From: Chitinophagaceae bacterium
GTDB lineage: Bacteria; Bacteroidota; Bacteroidia; Chitinophagales; Chitinophagaceae
Direction of reading: 5' to 3'
NCBI GenBank assembly: GCA_021323155.1
Contig: JAJTCI010000173.1
Span: 1 to 5,557 of the forward strand
DNA: 5,557 bases
Shown: positions 1-5,557 of the stretch, piece by piece
Position numbering within the stretch: position 1 is the first letter of the stretch
Layout of the letters: each line of letters opens with the position of its first letter
Notes under the pieces: model-generated
The model's input: only the letters and a program-made list of their open reading frames with translations
The model's database searches: none
What the model was told of the DNA's origin: nothing
Program-made: the position numbers and the translations under genes

Positions 1-854
1 GCAAAGAAGACACCGCTGACGGCAGCCATCACGCCACCAAAGCCATTGGGCATGAATGAACGCGTACCGGATTCAGCCATCGGCATCCAGTTATCAGGAT
101 TGATGTATACAGCACCCACTGCGATCACCAGTATCACCACCGCCAGTTTCAGTATCACCATCGCGTTACTGAAATTGCGGCTCTCTTTGATACCACGGTA
201 TACCAGGTAGGTGATCAGTACATTGATCACCAGCGCGGGCAGGTCCAGTATCATTCTCAGCGATCCGATAGTGGGCGCATTGTTCCAGGCATTCACCAGT
301 TCGGTACTCGCCTTACTTTCCATAAAAGCGGCCTGCTTTGCCGCGTCCAGTCCGTTGAATTCGGTGACCGCCTTTTTAGCTTCAGCATAGCTACAGGTGA
401 GGTAATCGGGAATATGCACCTGTAACTTATCGAGAAAAGAAGTGAAATAATCGCTCCATGAAAACGCCACATAGATGTTGCCGATCGAATACTCCATCAA
501 AAGCGCCCAACCGATTATCCAGGCGAACATCTCGCCGAAGGAAGCATAGGCATAGGTGTAAGCACTGCCAGCCACTGGTATGCGGCTCGCGAATTCGGCA
601 TAACACAGCGCGGTGAAAGCACAGGCGATACCGCACATGATGAATAATATGACCACGCCCGGCCCGCCGGAAGTGATGGCACCTCCGAGGCTGCTGAAAC
701 TACCTGCGCCAATGATCGCCGCGATACCAAAAAAGGTAAGATCCCTGACTGACAATACCCGGCGCAGACCAGAAGAATGGTGCCCGTCGAGCCCCACGTG
801 AGAGTCTTGCAGAATTGAATTGATCTTCTTGGTACGAAAGACAGATTTGGACAT
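1..854 (-). CDS. APC-superfamily amino acid permease (CAT-like), partial: C-terminus off the left edge
   Basis: This is an inner-membrane transporter that probably imports amino acids by proton symport; the substrate cannot be read from the sequence. The frame is open from an ATG at 852-854 to the window edge, giving the first 284 residues of a protein that usually has 450-600. After a hydrophilic cytoplasmic start (1-35), TM1 (about 40-58) carries the GAG motif (49-51) of the unwound helix that binds the substrate carboxylate. TM2 is about 66-86 and is followed by AEFASRIPVAGSAYTY (86-101), a classic APC signature. TM3 is about 105-130, TM4 about 203-219 and TM5 about 230-250. The YRGIKESRNFSN stretch (219-230) and INPDNWMP (251-258) are typical of the cationic amino acid transporter branch. 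TM6 begins near 274, where the window cuts it. The loop between TM3 and TM4 (about 143-200) is long and polar. The gene is separated from the upstream prenyl synthase by a repeat-filled gap, so it is probably a separate transcription unit. No Shine-Dalgarno sequence precedes the ATG. Confidence 0.93.
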   Translation of the reverse strand, partial: MSKSVFRTKKINSILQDSHVGLDGHHSSGLRRVLSVRDLTFFGIAAIIGAGSFSSLGGAITSGGPGVVILFIMCGIACAFTALCYAEFASRIPVAGSAYTYAYASFGEMFAWIIGWALLMEYSIGNIYVAFSWSDYFTSFLDKLQVHIPDYLTCSYAEAKKAVTEFNGLDAAKQAAFMESKASTELVNAWNNAPTIGSLRMILDLPALVINVLITYLVYRGIKESRNFSNAMVILKLAVVILVIAVGAVYINPDNWMPMAESGTRSFMPNGFGGVMAAVSGVFF

Positions 855-871
855 GCAGTTAGTATTTTGGG

Positions 872-1058
872 ACGCTAATAAGCGCTAAATGTAAGTGAAT
901 GAAGGCGAATAACAGAATGGTGTGGATTAGGGTGTGAATATCGGGACGCGGATAGACGCGAATGGGCGCGAATGAACACGAATGGAGGGACACGAATGGG
1001 GGACGCGAATGGAGGGACGCGAATGTGCGCTAAGGTGAGGGCGCTATTAATGCGAATA
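872..1058. repeat. Degenerate array of about 17 nine-base units (consensus RCRCGAATG) filling the intergenic gap
   Basis: The clean core is at 946-1025. There ACGCGAATG occurs exactly at 956-964, 1003-1011 and 1017-1025, ACACGAATG at 976-984 and 990-998, GCGCGAATG at 966-974 and ACGCGGATA at 946-954. Spacers are single bases (955, 965, 975, 1026) or G-rich runs of 4-5 bases (941-945, 985-989, 999-1002, 1012-1016). Weaker units continue on both sides in the same orientation: ACGCTAATA 872-880, GCGCTAAAT 882-890, AAGTGAATG 893-901, AGGCGAATA 903-911, a poor unit near 911-920, TGTGGATTA 921-929, GTGTGAATA 932-940, GCGCTAAGG 1027-1035, GCGCTATTA 1041-1049 and ATGCGAATA 1050-1058. Most core starts are therefore 10 or 13-14 bases apart. 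The array starts 17 bases upstream of the permease ATG and stops one base short of the prenyl synthase stop codon. From memory, runs of ATTCGTGT/ATTAGCG-like words occur between genes in unrelated bacterial genomes; I know no function for them. Confidence 0.85.
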
Positions 1059-1059
1059 G

Positions 1060-2025
1060 TTAATACTCCCGCTGGATGAGGAATTCGGACAATTCCAGCA
1101 AGGGCTTTTTGCGGGAAGACACGACGGCGATGTCATCCAGGTGTTGAAGCGCGGTAGCGAGGTACCGCTCTTTTAACTGGTTGGCCCAATCGTCTACGTT
1201 GCATCGTTTAAATATACCCAGCACGCGCTGGACTTTGTCGCTATCGTCCGAAGAAAGCAGGTGCTTCAATTCTTTCCGGTCAGCATCGGAACACACTTCA
1301 ATCGCATGCAGGAGCAGGAATGTCTTTTTATTCTGGCGGATATCGCCACCGGGATCTTTCCCGAATTTCTCCGGGTCGCCAAACGCGTCCAGGAAGTCGT
1401 CCTGCACCTGGAAGGCGATACCAAGGTTCTTACCGAATTCATAGAGGTGATTCCGGTTACCTTCACTGGCGCCGCCGATCAGGGAACCCACCTTCAGGCT
1501 GGCCGCAAGCAGTACAGAGGTTTTGAGGGTGATCATATGGATGTACTCTTCCATGGCCACGCGGTCGTGCTTTTCAAAGTCCATGTCCAGCTGCTGGCCT
1601 TCGCAGACCTGCCGCGCCGTTTGGTTGAAAAGGGCGAGTATCTGCTTCTGGTAAGTGGGCGAAACTTTATTAATGTATTCGTAGGCCTGGATCAGCATCA
1701 CGTCGCCCGCGAGTAAAGCGGTATTGTCTCCGTATTTTTTGTGCAGGGTGTCCATGCCACGTCTTAATGGCGCGGCGTCCATGATGTCGTCGTGTACGAG
1801 CGTGAAATTGTGAAACAGCTCTATAGCGGTGGCGACCTGGTATGCGTCGGGATGGACCTCATCGAACAATTCATTCCCCATGAGACACATCACGGGCCGC
1901 ACGCGTTTGCCGCCAATACCCAGGAAATATTCCGCGGGCTCGTAGAGCGTTGCGGGCGTTGCCGGAAAATGCGCCTGGTTGAATCGGGCTGAAAACAGAT
2001 CAGCCAGCTCCCTGAAACTATGCAT
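1060..2025 (-). CDS. Polyprenyl diphosphate synthase, short-chain (FPP/GGPP) type
   Basis: This cytosolic all-trans isoprenyl diphosphate synthase adds isopentenyl diphosphate to an allylic primer in a Mg-dependent way, supplying precursors for undecaprenyl phosphate, quinones or carotenoids. The 321-residue length is normal for the family. GGKRVRP (38-44) forms the isopentenyl diphosphate site. The first Asp-rich motif is DDIMD (79-83), followed by LRRG (87-90). KTS (168-170) and FQVQDDFLD (205-213) follow, the latter with the second DDxxD at 209-213, and then GGDIRQNKKT (226-235). The first motif is plain DDxxD without the two-residue insertion of typical bacterial FPP synthases. F74 is five residues before it, a position where an aromatic residue limits chain length in type I GGPP synthases, so I infer a C15-C20 product; a longer product cannot be excluded. 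The ATG is fixed because an in-frame TGA lies directly before it. It follows rnr by 23 bases and is probably the last gene of that operon. No Shine-Dalgarno sequence is visible. Confidence 0.95.
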   Translation of the reverse strand: MHSFRELADLFSARFNQAHFPATPATLYEPAEYFLGIGGKRVRPVMCLMGNELFDEVHPDAYQVATAIELFHNFTLVHDDIMDAAPLRRGMDTLHKKYGDNTALLAGDVMLIQAYEYINKVSPTYQKQILALFNQTARQVCEGQQLDMDFEKHDRVAMEEYIHMITLKTSVLLAASLKVGSLIGGASEGNRNHLYEFGKNLGIAFQVQDDFLDAFGDPEKFGKDPGGDIRQNKKTFLLLHAIEVCSDADRKELKHLLSSDDSDKVQRVLGIFKRCNVDDWANQLKERYLATALQHLDDIAVVSSRKKPLLELSEFLIQREY

Positions 2026-2048
2026 TCAGCTTTGGTTGTATGACGAAG

Positions 2049-4067
2049 TTATTTCTTTCTCCTTTTTTTAGACTTTGGTTCCTCTTCTTCCTCGATGTCT
2101 TTGCCGCCCTCGATCACCCATTCGTAATCCAGCTGGCGTTTGGTGAGATTGGCCGCTACAACACGGATCCAGACCTTGTCGCCCATCTTGAACTTGCGAC
2201 CGCTGCGTTTACCGATGAGGCTGTAGTCGCCCTCTACCAGGCGGAATTCGTCGTAATCGCTCAGGCTTACAACAGAGACCAATCCCTCGCATTTATGCTC
2301 TACGGTCTCCACCCAGAAACCAAATGCCGCCACGCCGCTGATCACGCCTTCGAAGACCTCGCCGAGGTACTGGCTCATGAATTCGACCTGCTTGTATTTA
2401 TTAGAAGCACGTTCGGTATCCATCGCCGCCCTTTCCCTTTCACTGCAGTGCTTGCACTTTTCTTCCATCTTCTTGTCGATGATCGGCTGGTTATTGAGTA
2501 TCGATTCCAGCACGCGGTGCACCAGCACGTCGGGGTAACGCCGTATGGGTGAAGTAAAATGACAGTAGTGTTCGAATGCCAGCCCGTAGTGGCCGATATT
2601 GTCCGACGTGTAGACGGCTTTCGCCATCGTTCTTATACCCAGTTGCTCCAATACGTGTTGTTCCGGTCGGCCTTTCACGTCTGCCAGCATCTGGTTAAAA
2701 CTCCTGGCGATCGCTTCCGGCGAACTGATGTCGAACTTATGTCCATACTTGCGCGCGAACGCGATAAAAGGATTGAGCTTTTCCTCATCCGGCACATCGT
2801 GCACGCGGTAAGGGAATGGTATCTCTTTCTTGTTAATTTTGATCTTATTCACGTTCTCAGCCACCGTACGGTTGGCCAGCAACATGAACTCCTCGATCAA
2901 CTGGTGTGCTTCCTTGCTTTCCTTTACGACAATACCGAGCGGCTTGCCTTTCTCATCTAGTTTGAACCGCACTTCGGTGGAGGAAAAGTTGATCGCACCC
3001 TTGGAGAAACGCTTCTTGCGCAGCTTCTGGGCGATGCCGTTGAGAAGCAATATTTCTTCTCCGTATAGTCCTTCACCGCTTTCGATGATCTCCTGCACCT
3101 CTTCGTATGAGAAGCGGTGGTTAGAATGGATGACGGTTTTACCGAGCCATGATTGCTTCACCTCGCCCTTCGCATTCATATGGAAGACGGCGGAGAAAGT
3201 GAACTTGTCTTCCTTTGGACGCAGCGAGCACAACTCGTTCGATATTTTCTCGGGCAACATCGGGTTCACCCTGTCTGGGAGGTAAACCGATGTAGCGCGT
3301 TTGTATGCTTCATCGTCCAACTGTGTATTCGGCTCTACATAATAGCTTACATCGGCAATGTGAACACCGATCTCGAACACGCCGTCCCTTAACGGGCGGA
3401 TGGAAATGGCGTCATCGAAATCCTTTGCATCCACCGGATCGATCGTGAAGGTGAGCACCTCCCGGTAGTCTTTTCTTTTCCGGATCTCGGCGGCGCTGAG
3501 CACTTCCGGTAACCTTTCGGCTTCCTCCATCACGTCGTCGGGGAAGCTCAGGGGAAAACCATTTTCGGCGAGCAGTTCCTGCATCGCCGCGTCGTTGGCA
3601 TCTTCCTGCGACATGATCTTCACAACTTCCCCTGTCGGCTTCTTATCGTCTGCTCCCCATTGTTTGAGGCGTACCACTACCCTGTCCTTGTCCTTAGCTC
3701 CCTTTAACTGGTCCAGTGGCACATAGAAGTCAGGCATTGGTTTATCCGTATCGGCGATGAAAAACGCGAAGCTGGGCGATACCTGCATATGGCCGACGAA
3801 TTCGGTTTGCTTGCGGGTCTTCACTTCCACAACCCGGCCCTCCCTTTTGAGGGAGCGTTCATTTTGTTTGGTCACTTTCACGATCACCTCGTCCCCGTTC
3901 ATGGCGGTGTTGAAATTATTGGGACGGATCAACACATCATCTTTACCGTCACCGATCACGGCGTAACCGATACCGGACCTGGTGATCTCGAGAATCCCTT
4001 TCAATGCCTGGGTACCCCTGCCTTGTTTACCTGTATGCGGTTTCGGTTTATCCTTTTTCCTGCTCAT
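2049..4067 (-). CDS. rnr: Ribonuclease R (RNase II/R family 3'-5' exoribonuclease)
   Basis: RNase R is a processive, Mg-dependent 3'-5' exoribonuclease that degrades structured RNA such as rRNA fragments and mRNA decay intermediates in the cytoplasm. The 672 residues show the family order: a lysine-rich start (1-20), a first cold-shock/OB domain (about 22-66, opening LKGILEITRSGIGY), a second OB domain (about 88-150), the RNB catalytic domain (about 200-530) and an S1 RNA-binding domain (about 570-648). The catalytic aspartates are all present in TIDPVDAKDFDDA: D210, D216, D218 and D219. The motif HFTSPIRRYPDVLVHR (503-518) supplies the conserved active-site arginines. The tail (659-672) is a run of glutamates followed by Lys/Arg. 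The protein is shorter than E. coli RNase R (about 813) and lacks its N-terminal helix-turn-helix region. The ATG overlaps the end of lpxK by 20 bases, and no other ATG occurs before residue 56, inside the domain. The OB-RNB-S1 layout and basic tail favour RNase R over RNase II. Confidence 0.97.
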   Translation of the reverse strand: MSRKKDKPKPHTGKQGRGTQALKGILEITRSGIGYAVIGDGKDDVLIRPNNFNTAMNGDEVIVKVTKQNERSLKREGRVVEVKTRKQTEFVGHMQVSPSFAFFIADTDKPMPDFYVPLDQLKGAKDKDRVVVRLKQWGADDKKPTGEVVKIMSQEDANDAAMQELLAENGFPLSFPDDVMEEAERLPEVLSAAEIRKRKDYREVLTFTIDPVDAKDFDDAISIRPLRDGVFEIGVHIADVSYYVEPNTQLDDEAYKRATSVYLPDRVNPMLPEKISNELCSLRPKEDKFTFSAVFHMNAKGEVKQSWLGKTVIHSNHRFSYEEVQEIIESGEGLYGEEILLLNGIAQKLRKKRFSKGAINFSSTEVRFKLDEKGKPLGIVVKESKEAHQLIEEFMLLANRTVAENVNKIKINKKEIPFPYRVHDVPDEEKLNPFIAFARKYGHKFDISSPEAIARSFNQMLADVKGRPEQHVLEQLGIRTMAKAVYTSDNIGHYGLAFEHYCHFTSPIRRYPDVLVHRVLESILNNQPIIDKKMEEKCKHCSERERAAMDTERASNKYKQVEFMSQYLGEVFEGVISGVAAFGFWVETVEHKCEGLVSVVSLSDYDEFRLVEGDYSLIGKRSGRKFKMGDKVWIRVVAANLTKRQLDYEWVIEGGKDIEEEEEPKSKKRRKK

Positions 4068-5142
4068 TCGAAGTGAATTTAAAGTTTCTGACGAAAGACA
4101 TCAGCAAATCGTCAAATTGCCTGCCCTCATTAAACAAAAATTTGTGCCGGATCGGGAGAACGTACAATGGGAGGTCTGTAAGCTGGTCACTGAACTTCAT
4201 AAAGCGCATCGCGTCCTTCTCGGTAGTGACGATGAATTTCGCCGGAGCGTCGATCCGCTCATAGCGACGCCTGATCTCGTTCAGGTCATCGATGGTGAAG
4301 ATATGATGATCCGAGTAATCGAGCTGGTAATAAGTCTCAGAGTGATTAAATATGTAATCTTTTAGCGGCTGGGGGTTCGCGATACCGCAGACCAGTAGAA
4401 TCTCGTCTTGTTTGGTGATGGAACGCTGGTGTTGTGACGCGATATGGTAAGGTATCCCATAGTCGATCGTGGTAAAGAAGACTTTCTGGTGCGGAAGCGG
4501 TTGAATTTCGCGGATGGTCACGCGTTTTTTCTCAATGTCAAGGTCCGGGGGACATTTGCTCACCACGATCACGTCGGCGCGCCGGTACGAACTGCGCTCA
4601 TCCCTCAGGTCACCGGTAGGAAGGAAAATGTCGTAAGTGAAGAGGTTGGCGTATTCGGTGAGCAGGATGTTTAGCCCCGCTTTCACTACCCGGTGCTGGA
4701 ACGCGTCGTCTAGCACCACTACCTGCAGGTCGGGACGGTCGTGCAACAGCTGCGGTACCGCGTCCAGCCGTTCTTCTCCTACGGCAACGGCAACGTCCGG
4801 GAACTTCACATGGAACTGCATGGGTTCATCACCGATCTCCAGGGCGGTGGTACGATCATTGGCCAAAAGGTAACCGCGAGTCTTTCGTTTATAGCCACGG
4901 CTTAAAGTGGCCACTTTCAGGTCGCGATGCAGTACGCCCACGATGTATTCTACCATGGGAGATTTTCCGGTTCCGCCAACGGCCAGGTTGCCCACGCAGA
5001 TCAATGGAAAATTGAAGGTGGCCGACCTGAGGTAACCTTTATCATAAAGCCGGTTGCGAATGGTGATGACCAGTCCGTAGAGCAGGGCGAAAGGGAGCAG
5101 CAGAACACGAAAGGATTTAAGGAAAAGCGTATTCAGGTTCAT
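4048..5142 (-). CDS. lpxK: Tetraacyldisaccharide 4'-kinase LpxK (lipid A synthesis)
   Basis: LpxK transfers phosphate from ATP to the 4' position of tetraacyl-disaccharide 1-phosphate, making lipid IVA at the cytoplasmic face of the inner membrane. The protein has 364 residues (E. coli about 328). A hydrophobic N-terminal helix (about 11-28) is the expected membrane anchor. GNLAVGGTGKSP (51-62) is the P-loop, with K60 and S61. Next are SRGYKRKTRG (81-90), GDEP (104-107; D105 is the likely catalytic Asp by analogy with Aquifex LpxK), the Walker-B-like DDAFQHR (145-151), PTGDLRDE (175-182), DHH (278-280, candidate partner histidine) and TTEKDAMR (306-313). All family landmarks are present, so the enzyme should be active. 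The start is secure: an in-frame TAG lies directly before the ATG, which overlaps the stop of the cyclo-ligase gene as ATGA, and its 3' end overlaps rnr by 20 bases. Presence of this gene implies a Gram-negative outer membrane with lipid A. Confidence 0.97.
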   Translation of the reverse strand: MNLNTLFLKSFRVLLLPFALLYGLVITIRNRLYDKGYLRSATFNFPLICVGNLAVGGTGKSPMVEYIVGVLHRDLKVATLSRGYKRKTRGYLLANDRTTALEIGDEPMQFHVKFPDVAVAVGEERLDAVPQLLHDRPDLQVVVLDDAFQHRVVKAGLNILLTEYANLFTYDIFLPTGDLRDERSSYRRADVIVVSKCPPDLDIEKKRVTIREIQPLPHQKVFFTTIDYGIPYHIASQHQRSITKQDEILLVCGIANPQPLKDYIFNHSETYYQLDYSDHHIFTIDDLNEIRRRYERIDAPAKFIVTTEKDAMRFMKFSDQLTDLPLYVLPIRHKFLFNEGRQFDDLLMSFVRNFKFTSNEQEKG

Positions 5143-5557
5143 CTAAGCGTCGTTTGACATTCGATCACTTTGTCTGGCGTGATGCAAAAGTTCAAAGGTA
5201 TATCAAATTGATGGGTATCGTCTACCTGCTCAACCGGTTCGAAGTAGCTGAAGCCCACCTTGACCACATCTTCGCGGCAAAGGGCAAGGAAGCGGTCGTA
5301 GAACCCTTTACCAAAGCCTACGCGGTAACCGCGCTTGTCGCAAATGAGCATGGGCAGGAAGACGAGATCAATCTCTTTCGGATCGATCTCCCAACCGTCA
5401 GCGGGTTCTTCGATACCAAATTCGTTCAGGTAGAACTCGGTGTAATCATTTACTGAAAGGGCCTTCATTGTTAAAGCCTTGAGATCTGTAACGGGATAGG
5501 TAACCCGCAGCCCGGGTACCATATGCGCCAGGTAATTGCTGAATAAAAAAGCATTGG
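5139..5557 (-). CDS. 5-formyltetrahydrofolate cyclo-ligase (MTHFS family), partial: N-terminus off the right edge
   Basis: This cytosolic enzyme (Fau/YgfA/MTHFS type) uses Mg-ATP to convert 5-formyltetrahydrofolate to 5,10-methenyltetrahydrofolate, returning stored folate to the one-carbon pool. The open frame runs from the window edge to a TGA at 5139-5141 and gives 138 residues; the family has about 180-200, so roughly 50-60 are missing. Numbering from the first complete codon, PGLRVTYPV (14-22) matches the substrate-binding start of the domain. IDLVFLPMLICDKRGYRVGF (62-81) leads into GFGKGFYDR (80-88), the ATP/Mg loop of the family; the usual GGG is GKG here. The end, DIPLNFCITPDKVIE (118-132), fits the normal C-terminus. 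A methionine codon at 5520-5522 is not the start, because conserved-looking sequence (NYLAH) continues upstream of it to the edge. The stop overlaps the lpxK start by four bases, which suggests translational coupling. Confidence 0.92.
   Translation of the reverse strand, partial: NAFLFSNYLAHMVPGLRVTYPVTDLKALTMKALSVNDYTEFYLNEFGIEEPADGWEIDPKEIDLVFLPMLICDKRGYRVGFGKGFYDRFLALCREDVVKVGFSYFEPVEQVDDTHQFDIPLNFCITPDKVIECQTTLR

Noticed and set aside
427..730. Two small minus-strand frames inside the permease region
   Set aside because: They are out of frame with the permease, whose frame is open from 854 to the left edge and carries clear APC motifs.
873..884. Operator-like inverted repeat CGCT-AATA-AGCG upstream of the permease
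   Set aside because: A four-base stem made from two adjacent repeat units; it is expected by chance from the unit sequence.
872..1058. CRISPR array
   Set aside because: Units are nine bases with spacers of 0-5 bases, far too short, and no cas gene is present.
1044..1059. Terminator hairpin after the prenyl synthase (CTATT/AATAG stem, six-base loop)
   Set aside because: The stem is only five AT-rich pairs and no T-run follows on the minus strand.
1261..1716. 151-residue plus-strand open frame opposite the prenyl synthase
   Set aside because: It mirrors a conserved coding region and shows no family motif or context of its own.
2040..2552. 170-residue plus-strand open frame opposite rnr
   Set aside because: It lies wholly against RNase R, whose domains and catalytic residues are intact on the minus strand; it has no recognisable domain and is a shadow frame.
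2830..3285. 151-residue plus-strand open frame inside the rnr region
   Set aside because: It is antisense to the RNB catalytic domain; the length is explained by constraint on the real gene.
5520..5522. ATG as the start of the cyclo-ligase gene
   Set aside because: The frame stays open upstream to the window edge and encodes family-like residues, and a start here would remove the N-terminal part of the domain.

Overview
The window looks like chromosomal DNA from a Bacteroidota species, most likely near the Chitinophagaceae. The evidence is protein character (RNase R with a basic N-terminal tail, a CAT-type permease, an LpxK), moderate GC by eye, and starts without Shine-Dalgarno sequences preceded by AT-rich or otherwise unremarkable leaders. 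The family assignment is an inference from recalled protein style, not from a search.

Every supportable gene is on the minus strand, so the transcriptional order runs from the right edge to the left. First is the C-terminal part of a 5-formyltetrahydrofolate cyclo-ligase (5139-5557, start outside the window). Then come lpxK (4048-5142, lipid A 4'-kinase), rnr (2049-4067, RNase R) and a short-chain-type polyprenyl diphosphate synthase (1060-2025). These four are packed like one operon: a 4-base ATGA overlap, a 20-base overlap and a 23-base gap. They join folate one-carbon metabolism, outer-membrane lipid A synthesis, RNA decay and isoprenoid chain elongation. This is a housekeeping set with no single pathway in common; shared expression is inferred from spacing only.

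After the prenyl synthase comes a 205-base gap (855-1059). It is almost entirely filled by a degenerate array of about 17 nine-base units with consensus RCRCGAATG (CATTCGYGY on the gene strand), separated by 0-2 or 4-5 bases. I see no convincing terminator or Bacteroidota-type promoter there. Beyond it, at 1-854, lies the N-terminal 284 residues of an APC-superfamily amino acid permease that continues off the left edge.

I found no defence system, mobile element, CRISPR array, tRNA or rRNA. The most unusual item is the short-unit repeat array; the genes themselves are ordinary and intact as far as they can be seen.
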